From NCBI RefSeq assembly GCF_036195325.1, contig NZ_CP108101.1, positions 2,790,001 to 2,854,000 of the forward strand: a DNA stretch of 64,000 bases, written 5' to 3'. Positions 1 through 9,295 of this stretch are shown here, piece after piece. The notes under the pieces were generated by a model. The model made no database searches. It saw nothing but the letters and a program-made list of their open reading frames with translations, and was not told the origin of the DNA. Position numbers and translations under genes: made by a program. Source of the stretch: Streptomyces sp. NBC_00234 (lineage in GTDB: Bacteria > Actinomycetota > Actinomycetes > Streptomycetales > Streptomycetaceae). How positions within the stretch are numbered: position 1 is the first letter of the stretch; each line of letters begins with the position of its first letter.

Positions 1-2
1 GG

Positions 3-1166
3 TCCACCGCCGCCGACGACGTGGTGACCCGCAGTCAGCCGCTGAGCGCGGACGCCGCGAGCATCTACCGCTCGCTGGCCGACGCGGACACGATGGCGGC
101 GAGCGGATTCCTGGCGGGCGCGCAGGAGCCCAAGGACGTGCACGAGCAGTACGAGAAGGACATCAAGGAAGCCTCCCGGCTGCTCGTCCGGGCGGCTGCG
201 AGCACGGACGCCTCGACCACGTCCGGCCAGGAGATCACCACCCTGGGCGAGTTGCTCCCGGTGTACACGGGGCTCATCGAGCGGGCCCGGGCCAACAACC
301 GCCAGGGGCTGCCGCTCGGCGGCGCCTATCTCCGGTACGCGAACCAGAAGATGACGTACGAGCTGCTGCCCGCTGCCGAGCGGCTGTACAAGGCGGAGAC
401 GGGCCGGCTCGGCCAGGACTCCACCGACGCACGGCAGTTGCCGTATCTCTCGCTCGGGGCCGGGCTCGTGGCACTGGCCGCCCTGGTGTGGATGCAGCGG
501 CGCAACTACCGCAGGACGAACCGGGTCTTCAACCACGGGCTGCTCGCGGCGACCGCCGCCTCGACCGTGGTGCTGCTGTGGCTGGCCGTGGGACACACGG
601 TGGCGCGGACCGAGCTGCGTGCGGCGATGGTTCACGGGCAGGAGTCACTGGACGTCCTCAACAACGCGCGGATCAACTCGCTGAAGGCGCGCGCCAACGA
701 GAACCTCACGCTGGTGGCCCGCGGTGCGGTGCTGACGGCGGACGGCAAGAACGACAAGTACGAGACCGACTACACCACGGGCATGAAGGCTCTCGGTGCC
801 CAGCTGAAGAGCGCGGAGAAGCTCGCGGACGACTCCCGGGGGAGCGAGCCGGTGGCGAACGCCATCAGCAGTGTGTCCGAGTGGCAGGGCCGCCACCGCA
901 AGGCCCGTACGACCGACGACCAGGGCGACTACGACGGTGCGCTGAAGCAGGTCATCGGCGCGAAGGACTCCACCGGTGAGTCCTTCGCCGAGGTGGACGC
1001 GGCGCTGCGCAAGGCTCTCGACCACGAGCAGGGCGAGTTCACCGACGCGGCGAAGGACGGGCGCGGAGCACTGGGCGGGCTGCCGATAGGGGCAGCGGTG
1101 CTCGGTGTGCTGGGTGCGGTCGCCGCCATCGTCGGGGTCAACCGCAGGCTCTCGGAGTACCGGTGA
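3..1166 (+). CDS. GlnX-like integral membrane protein (5' end outside window)
   Basis: The frame is open to the left edge, so the N-terminus is missing. The visible ~387 residues hold an extracytoplasmic-type helical region, two adjacent membrane segments (roughly 20 residues each, about residues 141-158 and 174-194 counting from the GTG at position 21), a second helical region rich in Ala, Asp and Lys, and a final membrane segment just before the C-terminus (Arg-rich end). The next genes encode a Glu/Asp-type binding protein and a PknG-like kinase, so this is probably the counterpart of mycobacterial GlnX, which passes ligand occupancy of GlnH across the membrane to PknG. Its stop overlaps the GTG of the next gene (GTGA), implying translational coupling. 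The family assignment comes from topology and gene order, not from a diagnostic motif. Confidence 0.8.
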   Translation, partial: STAADDVVTRSQPLSADAASIYRSLADADTMAASGFLAGAQEPKDVHEQYEKDIKEASRLLVRAAASTDASTTSGQEITTLGELLPVYTGLIERARANNRQGLPLGGAYLRYANQKMTYELLPAAERLYKAETGRLGQDSTDARQLPYLSLGAGLVALAALVWMQRRNYRRTNRVFNHGLLAATAASTVVLLWLAVGHTVARTELRAAMVHGQESLDVLNNARINSLKARANENLTLVARGAVLTADGKNDKYETDYTTGMKALGAQLKSAEKLADDSRGSEPVANAISSVSEWQGRHRKARTTDDQGDYDGALKQVIGAKDSTGESFAEVDAALRKALDHEQGEFTDAAKDGRGALGGLPIGAAVLGVLGAVAAIVGVNRRLSEYR

Positions 1167-2215
1167 GTGGGGGAGCGATGACCAGGAGACGAGACCGGTC
1201 CGGCCCCGGCAGGCTGCGCGGCTGGGGTGGTGTGACGGGCATGGCGGTGGCGTGCGCGGTCACCGCCTCGCTCACGCTGCTGCCGCTGTCCCACGGGAGC
1301 GCCGACTCCTTCGGCACGGACACCGTCGGCCAGGGCGCGACCTCGGCGGTGCAGGCGCGGGCCGACGCCTGCACGGACCCGGAGGCGAGCCTTCAGCCCT
1401 CGGGCGCCGACGGCCCGAGCATCGAGAAGATCAAGGACCGGGGCAAGCTGATCGCCGGTGTCGACCAGAACAGCTTCCGGTGGGGCTACCGCGATCCGGA
1501 GAACAGCCGGCTCGAAGGCTTCGACATCGATCTCGTGCGGGCCATCGCGCAGAACATCCTGGGCGACCCGGACGCGGTGATCTTCCGTGCGATACCCACC
1601 AACCAGCGCATCGCGGCCCTGGAGAACGACCGCGTGGACGTCGTCGTGCGGACGATGACCATCAACTGCAAGCGGCTGGAGCAGGTCTCGTTCTCCACGG
1701 CCTACTTCCAGGCGGGCCAGCAGGTGCTGGCCCCGAAGAACTCGACGATCACCGGGTACGACAAGTCGCTGGACGGCAAGCGGGTCTGCACCGCCGAGGG
1801 CTCCACGGCCTACGAGGCGCTGGAGAAGCAGTCGTTCGGCGCCGTGTTCAAGGACGAGGGCGACGGCACCGACCGGGACAAGGACCAGCTGACCGTGCCC
1901 AACCAGCTCGACTGCCTGGTCAGGCTCCAGCTCGGCGAGGTCGACGCGATCGTCACGGACAACGCGCTGGCGGCCGGTCAGGCGGCCCAGGACCCGGCCG
2001 TCGCGCTCAAGGGCGACAAGCCGTTCACCACCGAGTACTACGGCGTGGCGGCGAAGAAGGGTGCGGACGACCTGGTGGCCCGCGTCAACCAGGTGCTGGT
2101 CGACTACCGCAAGGGCGGGGCGGACAGCCCCTGGATGGTGTCGTACCGCAAGTGGCTGGCTACCGGCCTGCCCGGGATAACGGCGCCGCCGGCGCCCAAG
2201 TACCTGAGCAACTGA
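1163..2215 (+). CDS. glnH: GlnH-like glutamate/aspartate solute-binding protein
   Basis: This is a family-3 extracellular solute-binding protein of about 350 residues. Typical features are the entry strand (GKLIAGVDQN), the FDIDLVRAIA helix and the AALENDRVDVVV segment near residues 152-163. The N-terminus has a basic stretch and a hydrophobic segment. No lipobox Cys follows it, although many GlnH proteins are lipoproteins, so it may be secreted or held by an uncleaved signal anchor. Four Cys in the mature part could form disulfides. The GTG at 1163 has a GGAG six bases upstream and overlaps the previous stop; an ATG at 1178 is the alternative start. No ABC permease or ATPase genes are adjacent, and a PknG-like kinase follows, so a sensory role is more likely than transport. 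Confidence 0.85.
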   Translation: MSGGAMTRRRDRSGPGRLRGWGGVTGMAVACAVTASLTLLPLSHGSADSFGTDTVGQGATSAVQARADACTDPEASLQPSGADGPSIEKIKDRGKLIAGVDQNSFRWGYRDPENSRLEGFDIDLVRAIAQNILGDPDAVIFRAIPTNQRIAALENDRVDVVVRTMTINCKRLEQVSFSTAYFQAGQQVLAPKNSTITGYDKSLDGKRVCTAEGSTAYEALEKQSFGAVFKDEGDGTDRDKDQLTVPNQLDCLVRLQLGEVDAIVTDNALAAGQAAQDPAVALKGDKPFTTEYYGVAAKKGADDLVARVNQVLVDYRKGGADSPWMVSYRKWLATGLPGITAPPAPKYLSN

Positions 2216-2260
2216 TGCATCCGGCCCGCGGGCCGGACGGGAAGAGCGGAGAGGTGATCG

Positions 2261-3589
2261 ATGGGCGTGGCGGGTTCCTTCCCCGGCTTCGCGGGGAGGC
2301 CCCCCGGCCCGGTCATGGACCGGGACGAGGCGGACCGTGCGCTGGCCCGGCTCGGCGCGGAGCACGAGGCCATCGAGACCTCGCTCCTGGCCCTGCAGGA
2401 CCATGCCGGCCGCCGGCTCCTGGAGGGCGCCGCGCTGACCGGCGTCACGAAGGACCGCTGGGCCGCCACCGAGCAGTCGATCACGCTCCTGTGGGAGTAC
2501 TTCGACTCGTACGCGGGTGCGCTCTCCGAGGCCCGCGCCGTGCGGGCCCGCAGGCGCTACCCCAACCGGGACGACCTGCTGGCCCTGACCGAGCTCCTGC
2601 GCGGCCAGGGGGTCACGGTGGCCGGTGCCGCTTCGCTCACCGGTCCCGCCGTGCTCTCCGAGCGGTTCTCGCTGGAGGAGCTCGTCGCCCGGATGAACGA
2701 GCTGTACGCACGGGCCCTGGACATGGTCGTCGCCTCCGACTCCGTATGGTCGGCGCTGCCCGCCCGGATAGATCTGCTCGCCGCCGAACTGCGCCGTACC
2801 GCCTCGCTGGCGCACTCGGTCGGGGTGCGGCCGGGTGAGCATCCGGCCGGTGACGACCTGGAGTCCATCACCGAGGAGCTGACGACGCTCCGGGTGCAGG
2901 TGATATCCGATCCGCTGGCGTTCTGGCTGCCGGGTCCCGGCAGCGCGGCGCCGGGCGGCGGCCGGCCGGACACCACGCGCTACGACCGGGCGGCGCGCGC
3001 CCTGGAGGACGTGCGGCGGGAGATCGAGGCGGTGCTCGCGGTCCGCCAGGACGCGGAACAGCGCCTGGTCCACCTGCGTGACGTGCTCTCGCGCGCGGAC
3101 CGCACGCTGGCCGAGGCCCGGTCGGCGCGCGGCGAGGTGCTGGCGAAGATCGCCGCGTCCGAGGTGCCCGCGGTCAGCGGCCCGCCGACCGCGTTGCAGG
3201 AGCGGCTGGCTGCCGCGTCCGACTACCGCAGACACGCCCAGTGGCACCGGCTCTCCCCGCTCCTGGAGACGCTGGAGCGCGAGGCGGAGGACGAACTGCT
3301 GCGGGCCCGTGAGTCGTTGACCTCGGTGACGGCTCCGCTCGCGGTCCGCGCCGAACTGCGGGGCAGGCTGGACGCGTACAAGGCGAAGGTGGCCCGGCAC
3401 GGTCTGGCGGAGGACCCGATGCTCATCGAGCGGTACGACACGGCCCGCCGGATGCTGTGGAGCGCGCCGTGCGATCTGCGGGTCGCCGAGCAGGCGGTGC
3501 TGCGCTTCCAGCAGGCAGCCGCGGAGCTGCTGACGCCGCAGCGGTCCTCCGGACCGGAGGACCGGCGGGACGGGCAGGGCCGCGCATGA
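2261..3589 (+). CDS. Helical hypothetical protein of the pknG operon
   Basis: I do not recognise a named domain. The 442-residue protein is nearly all helix-forming, with long Ala/Arg/Glu/Leu heptad-like stretches (for example about residues 245-330) that suggest coiled coils. There is no signal peptide or membrane segment, so it should be cytoplasmic. The ATG at 2261 is preceded by GGAGAGGTG. It lies 45 bases after the binding-protein gene and 67 bases before the kinase, all on one strand, so it is probably co-transcribed. A scaffold or adaptor between the GlnX membrane sensor and the PknG-like kinase would fit its position, but that is inference from location only. Confidence 0.8.
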   Translation: MGVAGSFPGFAGRPPGPVMDRDEADRALARLGAEHEAIETSLLALQDHAGRRLLEGAALTGVTKDRWAATEQSITLLWEYFDSYAGALSEARAVRARRRYPNRDDLLALTELLRGQGVTVAGAASLTGPAVLSERFSLEELVARMNELYARALDMVVASDSVWSALPARIDLLAAELRRTASLAHSVGVRPGEHPAGDDLESITEELTTLRVQVISDPLAFWLPGPGSAAPGGGRPDTTRYDRAARALEDVRREIEAVLAVRQDAEQRLVHLRDVLSRADRTLAEARSARGEVLAKIAASEVPAVSGPPTALQERLAAASDYRRHAQWHRLSPLLETLEREAEDELLRARESLTSVTAPLAVRAELRGRLDAYKAKVARHGLAEDPMLIERYDTARRMLWSAPCDLRVAEQAVLRFQQAAAELLTPQRSSGPEDRRDGQGRA

Positions 3590-3656
3590 GGACGCACAGG
3601 GCCGGAAAAGGAAGAACGGGGCCGCCGCGGCGGCGGGGCGAACAGGGGGAGACATC

Positions 3657-6416
3657 ATGAGTACGCAGTGCCAGCGCCCCGCGTGCGAGGGCGCCTACGA
3701 GGACATGGGCGGCGGTGAGCTGTACTGCGACACCTGCGGTCTCGCTCCGGTCGTCTCGCCGACGGGCATGGTCAGTTCGCCGCCCACCGGGATCGCGGGC
3801 GGCGGCAGGGGCGGCAGCCGGGGCAGCAACAGCAGTTCGCAGCGTTCGAGTTCGCGGGCCTCGTCGAGGTCGTCCTCGCGCTCGTCCACGTCACGCCGTT
3901 CGGTCTCCGGGCGGCTGTCCCGCTCGCTCTCGGGCAGCGCGACGGCGCGTTCGGTGTCGGTGCGCTCCTCGGGCTCGTCGACCGGTTCGTCGGGCCGGGG
4001 CAGGCTGGGCGCGGGCCTGGTGCTCGTCCCCGACGTACCGCGCCCCGATCCGCGTACCGCCGTCATGGAGAACCCCGAGGTCCCGGAGCGCAAGCGGTTC
4101 TGTTCGCGCTCCGACTGCGGGGCCCCGGTGGGCCGGGCCCGCGGCGAGCGGCCGGGACGCACCGAGGGCTTCTGCACCAAGTGCGGCCACCCCTACTCCT
4201 TCGTACCGAAGCTGCGCGGCGGCGACATCGTGCACGGGCAGTACGAGGTCGCGGGCTGCCTGGCGCACGGCGGGCTCGGCTGGGTCTATCTCGCGGTGGA
4301 CCGGGCCGTCTCCGACCGGTGGGTGGTCCTGAAGGGCCTCCTGGACACCGGTGACCAGGACGCCATGGCCGCCGCCATCTCCGAGCGGCGCTTCCTCGCG
4401 GAGATCGAGCACTCCAACATCGTCCGCATCTACAACTTCGTCGAGCACCTCGACCAGCGGACCGGCTCGCTCGACGGCTACATCGTCATGGAGTACGTGG
4501 GCGGCAAGGCGCTCAAGGAGATCGCCAACGAGCGCCGTACCCCGGCCGGGAAGCGGGATCCGCTGCCGGTCGAGCAGGCGTGCGCGTACGGCATCGAGGC
4601 GCTGGAGGCCCTGGGCCATCTGCACAGCCGCAACCTGCTGTACTGCGACTTCAAGGTCGACAACGCGATCCAGACCGAGGACCAGCTCAAGCTGATCGAC
4701 ATGGGCGCGGTGCGCAGGATGGACGACGAGGAGTCGGCCATCTACGGCACGGTGGGCTATCAGGCACCCGAGGTCGCGGAGGTCGGCCCGTCCGTCGCCT
4801 CCGACCTGTACACGGTCGCGCGGACGCTCGCGGTGCTCACGTTCGACTTCCAGGGCTACACGAACGTGTTCGTGGACTCGCTGCCCGACCCGGACAACAT
4901 CGAGGTGTTCCGGAGGTACGAGTCGTTCTACCGGCTCCTCGTGCGGGCCACCGACCCCGACCCGGCGCGGCGGTTCGCCTCGGCGACGGAGATGGCCGAG
5001 CAGCTGACCGGGGTGCTGCGCGAGGTGGTGGCCCTGCAGACGGGGCGGCCCCGACCGGCGCTCTCCACACTGTTCGGCACGGAACTGCGGGTGACGGACA
5101 CCGAGTTGTTCGCCGAGCTGACGGGCGACGTGTCGCGGCTTGGCGGCCGGGAAGCGCAGGCCGGTGGCGGCAGGCGGAAGCGGGGCGCGGGTGTCGCGGC
5201 GCCGTCCGCGGCTCCCGGTGCGGTGACGGCTGCGCCGTACCCGCCGGCCGTCGCGGGTCCGCCCGCAGGAGTCCCGGCCGCGTACGGCGCCGCGGGCGCC
5301 GCACCGCTGTCGGCACCCGCCACGCATGTCCGCGGCGGCGGCACCACGGGCGGCGCCGGTACGGCACTCGCGTACCCGCCGACGCAGACCGCGATTCCGG
5401 CTCCCCGCGCCTCGACCACCGGTCCGGGCACGCTCCCGGGCGCGTACACGGGCGGCGGGCCGCGTCTCGCGGGGCTCGACGCGCGGGCGACCTCGCTGGC
5501 ACTGCCGGTCCCCCGGGTCGACGCGAACGACCCGAACGCGGGCTTCCTCGCCGGAGTCATGGCCTCGGCGCCCGCCGAGCTGATCACCGCGCTGCAGGCC
5601 GTCCCCGCGGCCTCGCTGGAGACACGGCTGCGGGAGCTGCGGGCCCGGCTGGAGATGAACGAACTCGACGCCGGTGTACGGGCGCTGACCGAACTGGAGG
5701 ACCGGCACCCGGACGACTGGCGGGTCGTCTGGTACCGGGGCGTCACCTCGCTGGTGACCGGGGACAACGAGAACGCGGCCCTGTCCTTCGACGCGGTCTA
5801 CGACGCGTTCCCCGGAGAGCCGGCCCCCAAGCTGGCCCTGGGCATCTGCGCGGAGGTCCTGGGCCAGCTGGACAACGCCGCCGAGTACTACCGGCTGGTG
5901 TGGACGACCGACCCGAGCTTCGTCAGCGCGGCCTTCGGCCTGGCCCGGGTGCAGATCGCCGCCGGGGACCGGACCGGGGCCGTACGGACGCTGGAGTCCG
6001 TACCGGAGGCGTCGATCCACTACACGGCGGCCCGGGTCGCCACGGTACGGGCACGGCTGCGCGAGCGCGCCCCGCAGGAGCCCCTGATCGACGACCTCTC
6101 GGCCGCCGCGGACCAGGTGACGGGACTCGCGGGCTTCGGCCTGGACGCGGTGCGCCGCGAGCAGTTGTCGACCGAGGTTCTGGGTACCGCGCTCGACTGG
6201 GTACTCTCCGGTAGTCCGGCGGCACCCTCACCGGCCCCGTCGCACCACACACCTTCGGGCCCGAGGACGCTGCTGGGCAGTGAACTGGACGAGCGGGGCC
6301 TCAGATTCGGTCTGGAGCGCTCGTACCGGATGCTCGCCCGGCTCGCACAGCGTGGCGACGAGCGGATCGAACTGGTGGAGCGGGCCAACCGTTTCCGCCC
6401 CCGGACGTGGGTGTGA
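3657..6416 (+). CDS. pknG: PknG-like Ser/Thr protein kinase with Zn-ribbon, Ser/Arg-rich and TPR regions
   Basis: Residues 1-30 hold a Cys module (C5, C10, C24, C27). Residues ~52-115 are almost pure Ser/Arg/Gly. A second Cys cluster (C149, C154, C173, C176) sits where PknG has its rubredoxin-like domain. The kinase domain spans ~195-460: a glycine loop (AHGGLGWVYLA), Lys226 as ATP-binding lysine, YCDFKVDN as catalytic loop (Asp331, Lys333, Asn336) and DMG (Asp348) replacing DFG. Absence of the RD arginine and the LKLIDMGAVRR segment are hallmarks of PknG. An Ala/Pro linker (~500-600) leads to a TPR-like C-terminal region (~635-900). At 919 residues it is longer than mycobacterial PknG (~750), mostly through the two linkers. 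The start ATG has AGGGGGA upstream. In mycobacteria PknG controls glutamate metabolism by phosphorylating the FHA protein GarA. Confidence 0.93.
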   Translation: MSTQCQRPACEGAYEDMGGGELYCDTCGLAPVVSPTGMVSSPPTGIAGGGRGGSRGSNSSSQRSSSRASSRSSSRSSTSRRSVSGRLSRSLSGSATARSVSVRSSGSSTGSSGRGRLGAGLVLVPDVPRPDPRTAVMENPEVPERKRFCSRSDCGAPVGRARGERPGRTEGFCTKCGHPYSFVPKLRGGDIVHGQYEVAGCLAHGGLGWVYLAVDRAVSDRWVVLKGLLDTGDQDAMAAAISERRFLAEIEHSNIVRIYNFVEHLDQRTGSLDGYIVMEYVGGKALKEIANERRTPAGKRDPLPVEQACAYGIEALEALGHLHSRNLLYCDFKVDNAIQTEDQLKLIDMGAVRRMDDEESAIYGTVGYQAPEVAEVGPSVASDLYTVARTLAVLTFDFQGYTNVFVDSLPDPDNIEVFRRYESFYRLLVRATDPDPARRFASATEMAEQLTGVLREVVALQTGRPRPALSTLFGTELRVTDTELFAELTGDVSRLGGREAQAGGGRRKRGAGVAAPSAAPGAVTAAPYPPAVAGPPAGVPAAYGAAGAAPLSAPATHVRGGGTTGGAGTALAYPPTQTAIPAPRASTTGPGTLPGAYTGGGPRLAGLDARATSLALPVPRVDANDPNAGFLAGVMASAPAELITALQAVPAASLETRLRELRARLEMNELDAGVRALTELEDRHPDDWRVVWYRGVTSLVTGDNENAALSFDAVYDAFPGEPAPKLALGICAEVLGQLDNAAEYYRLVWTTDPSFVSAAFGLARVQIAAGDRTGAVRTLESVPEASIHYTAARVATVRARLRERAPQEPLIDDLSAAADQVTGLAGFGLDAVRREQLSTEVLGTALDWVLSGSPAAPSPAPSHHTPSGPRTLLGSELDERGLRFGLERSYRMLARLAQRGDERIELVERANRFRPRTWV

Positions 6417-6418
6417 AG

Positions 6419-7804
6419 ATGTCACAGATCCACCAGCAGACCTCCTTGTCCAACTGCCCCGGCTGCGAGGAGCCGCTGGAGACCGGCGACCTGTTCTGCG
6501 GCGCCTGCGGGTACGACCTGTCGGCCGTGCCCGCGCCGCCGGACGACCGGCCGACGATCGCGATCACCGTTCCGGCTCCGGCTCCGGCTCCGGCCGCGAG
6601 CGGGCCGGAGTCCGCGGTCGCGTGGCCGGCCGCCTCCGAGGTCGACAGTTCCGATGTGCCCGCGCCCGTTCACCGTGCGACCGATCTGCCGGGCACGGAC
6701 TCGGGCGGAAGCGCGCTTCCCACCACGGGACCCGCCCTACGCCACGACGAGCCGGGCGGGGGCCCGCGCTCCGACGACTTCGAACTGGCGGCGCCGGGTG
6801 CGCCCGCCGGGGCGCCCTCCGCCGCGCCCGACCCGCGTACCGCCGAGCACACCGCGGCCCCCGCGGCCGGCGGCAAGCTCTGCGTGGCCTGCCGTTCCGG
6901 CCATGTGGACACCGACGGCTACTGCGAGAACTGCGGTCACGCCCAGCCCCGCGAACGCGATCACATGGAACGGGAGCTCGGTTCGGTGGCAGCGGTCAGC
7001 GACCGGGGTCTGCGCCACCACCGCAACGAGGACGCGTTCGCCGTGTCCTCCACCGCCCTGCCGGACGGCTCCCCGGCCGTCGTCGCCATCGTCTGCGACG
7101 GCGTCTCGTCGGCGAGCCGCCCCGACGAGGCGTCGGCCGCCGCCGCGAGCACCGCCAACGAGGCCCTGCTGGAGTCCCTGCCGCGCGGTACGCACCCGCA
7201 GCAGGCCATGCACGAGGCGATCATCGCCGCGTCCGAGGCGGTCAACGCGCTGGCCGAGGAGGCGGGCCGGGCGACGGAGCACGAGGGTCACCGCCATCAG
7301 AACGCCCCGGCGTGCACCCTGGTCGGCGCGATCATGGCGGGTGGCCTGCTGGTCATCGGCTGGGTCGGCGACAGCCGGGTCTACTGGGTGCCCGACGACC
7401 GCGCCACGGCGCCCGCCCGGCTCACCGAGGACGACTCGTGGGCGGCGCAGATGGTGGCGGCGGGCCTGATGAACGAGGCGGAGGCGTACGCGGACGAGCG
7501 GGCGCACGCCATCACGGGCTGGCTCGGCGCCGACGCCTACGAACTGGAGCCGCACACGGCCTCGTTCAAACCGGACCGCCCCGGCCTGGTCGTGGTGTGC
7601 ACGGACGGTCTGTGGAACTACGCGGAATCCGCGGTGGAGATGGCCGCCGCCGTACCTCCGGACGCGCACGAACGGCCGCTGCACGGCGCCCAGGTGCTGG
7701 TGGGTCACGCGCTCGACGGCGGGGGGCACGACAACGTAACAGTGGCTCTGCTGCCGTTCGCCGTGACGCCGCAGGGGGCAGCACCTCCGTGGAGCACCGC
7801 CTGA
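6419..7804 (+). CDS. PP2C-family Ser/Thr protein phosphatase with zinc ribbons
   Basis: Two Cys motifs open the protein (C13, C16, C27, C30). A ~115-residue Pro/Ala-rich linker follows, then a second ribbon (CVAC...CENCG, about residues 154-178), then a PP2C catalytic domain to the end. PP2C metal motifs are visible: RNEDAF, CDGVSS, GWVGDSRVYW, CTDGLWNY and GGHDNVTVALL. The ATG at 6419 starts two bases after the kinase stop; a GTG at 6407 would overlap the kinase, and I prefer the ATG. A phosphatase directly behind a kinase in one operon is the usual arrangement for a reversible phosphorylation switch, so the PknG-like kinase or its substrates are the likely targets. Confidence 0.9.
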   Translation: MSQIHQQTSLSNCPGCEEPLETGDLFCGACGYDLSAVPAPPDDRPTIAITVPAPAPAPAASGPESAVAWPAASEVDSSDVPAPVHRATDLPGTDSGGSALPTTGPALRHDEPGGGPRSDDFELAAPGAPAGAPSAAPDPRTAEHTAAPAAGGKLCVACRSGHVDTDGYCENCGHAQPRERDHMERELGSVAAVSDRGLRHHRNEDAFAVSSTALPDGSPAVVAIVCDGVSSASRPDEASAAAASTANEALLESLPRGTHPQQAMHEAIIAASEAVNALAEEAGRATEHEGHRHQNAPACTLVGAIMAGGLLVIGWVGDSRVYWVPDDRATAPARLTEDDSWAAQMVAAGLMNEAEAYADERAHAITGWLGADAYELEPHTASFKPDRPGLVVVCTDGLWNYAESAVEMAAAVPPDAHERPLHGAQVLVGHALDGGGHDNVTVALLPFAVTPQGAAPPWSTA

Positions 7805-7862
7805 TTCCCGCCGTCCCGTACGACCTGATCTGACCTACGTGGAGCCTCAAGGAGCCGATCAG

Positions 7863-9221
7863 ATGGCCAACTTCTCCAAGTCGAACGTGCCGCAGTTCTC
7901 CGTCGAGGTGTACCAGAACGAATATCTGCCCGAGGGCGGCCGTGAGGTCAACGGCATCGTCACCGTCACCTCGACGGGCGGGGGCACCACCGGTGGCGTG
8001 CCGCTGACGGGGGCGTCACCGGCGCCGTCGCGCACTCCCGGGCAGGCGCCGAACGCCGCCGTGGTGATCATGGTCGACTGTTCGGGTTCGATGGACTACC
8101 CGCCGACGAAGATGCGCAACGCCCGCGACGCGACGGCGGCGGCCATCGACACCCTGCGGGACGGCACGCGGTTCTCGGTCGTCGCGGGTACGCACGTGGC
8201 CAAGGAGGTCTATCCGGGCGGCGGCCGGCTCGCCACCGCGGACGCGCAGACCAAGGCCCAGGCCAAGGACGCGCTGCGCGCGCTGAGCGCGGGCGGCGGG
8301 ACGGCGATCGGTACGTGGCTGCGGCTCACGGACCGGCTGCTCGGCGCGGCCGAGGTGGACATCCGGCACGGCATCCTGCTGACGGACGGCCGCAACGAGC
8401 ACGAGTCGCCCGAGGACCTGCGGGCGGCGCTCGACGCCTGCGCCGGCCGTTTCACCTGTGACGCCCGCGGTGTGGGCACCGACTGGGAGGTGAAAGAGGT
8501 CACAGCGATCGCCTCCGCGCTGCTCGGCACGGCCGACATCGTCGCCGACCCTTCGGGGCTGGCCGCGGACTTCACGCAGATGATGGAGAACGCGATGGGC
8601 AAGGAGGTCGCGGACGTGGCCCTGCGGCTCTGGACGCCCGTCGGGGTCGAGATCAGGTTCGTCAAGCAGGTGGCACCCACGGTCGCCGATCTGACCGGCC
8701 GCCGCACCGAGGCGGGTCCGCGCGCCGGGGACTATCCGACCGGCTCCTGGGGCGACGAGTCCCGCGACTACCACGTCTGCGTGCAGGTCCCGGAGGCCGG
8801 GATCGGCCAGGAGATGCTGGCTGCGCGGGTCTCGCTGATCCTTCCCGATCCCTCGGGCGGCACTCCGCAGACCCTCTCGCAGGGACTCGTACGCGCGGTG
8901 TGGACGGACGACATGGTGGCGTCCACCTCGATCAATCCGCAGGTCGCGCACTACACGGGTCAGGCCGAACTGGCACAAGTCATCCAGCAGGGGCTCGATG
9001 CGCGCAAGTCGGGAGACTTCGACGGGGCGACCGCGAAGCTCGGCCGTGCGGTGCAGCTGGCATCGGCCTCCGGGAACGAGGACACTGCGAAACTGCTTTC
9101 GAAGGTGGTCGACGTCGTCGATGCGGCGACCGGTACTGTGCGACTGAAGGCAAAGGTCGCGGAGGCGGACGAGATGACCCTCGAAACGCGCTCCACCAAG
9201 ACCGTTCGCGTCAAGAAGTAG
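7863..9221 (+). CDS. von Willebrand factor A domain protein of the pknG operon
   Basis: This is a cytoplasmic vWA protein of 452 residues without signal peptide. The N-terminal ~60 residues are strand-rich with a Gly/Thr/Pro linker. The MIDAS motif DCSGS (D72, S74, S76) is intact, with a MIDAS-type Thr in GGGTAIGTWL and Asp in LLTDGRNEHE. A strand-rich region follows the vWA fold, and a helical segment (~365-420, LAQVIQQGLDARKSGDFDGATAKLGRAVQLA) resembles a TPR pair. The start ATG has AAGGAG eight bases upstream; an in-frame upstream codon at 7839 lacks this. vWA proteins coupled to PP2C phosphatases and kinases are known from TerY-P-type triads, so a metal-dependent assembly role in the phospho-signalling complex is plausible. 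Confidence 0.88.
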   Translation: MANFSKSNVPQFSVEVYQNEYLPEGGREVNGIVTVTSTGGGTTGGVPLTGASPAPSRTPGQAPNAAVVIMVDCSGSMDYPPTKMRNARDATAAAIDTLRDGTRFSVVAGTHVAKEVYPGGGRLATADAQTKAQAKDALRALSAGGGTAIGTWLRLTDRLLGAAEVDIRHGILLTDGRNEHESPEDLRAALDACAGRFTCDARGVGTDWEVKEVTAIASALLGTADIVADPSGLAADFTQMMENAMGKEVADVALRLWTPVGVEIRFVKQVAPTVADLTGRRTEAGPRAGDYPTGSWGDESRDYHVCVQVPEAGIGQEMLAARVSLILPDPSGGTPQTLSQGLVRAVWTDDMVASTSINPQVAHYTGQAELAQVIQQGLDARKSGDFDGATAKLGRAVQLASASGNEDTAKLLSKVVDVVDAATGTVRLKAKVAEADEMTLETRSTKTVRVKK

Positions 9222-9295
9222 CGACAGAGCAACCACCGGCAACCGAACGAGCATGACGGCCCCCGGGCCGGACGAGGAGAGGGGGAAGCGCCGAC

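Noticed and set aside
929..3658. Long minus-strand frame opposite the glnH-pknG region (909 codons)
   Set aside because: It mirrors real plus-strand genes. Such antisense frames arise automatically in high-GC DNA, and its composition is Arg/Gly/Pro noise.
3891..6020. Minus-strand frame of 709 codons opposite pknG
   Set aside because: Shadow of the kinase gene with no family features and Arg/Gly/Val-rich noise composition.
6407..6419. GTG at 6407 as start of the PP2C gene
   Set aside because: It would overlap the kinase by 10 bases, and the ATG at 6419 directly precedes the first Cys motif region.
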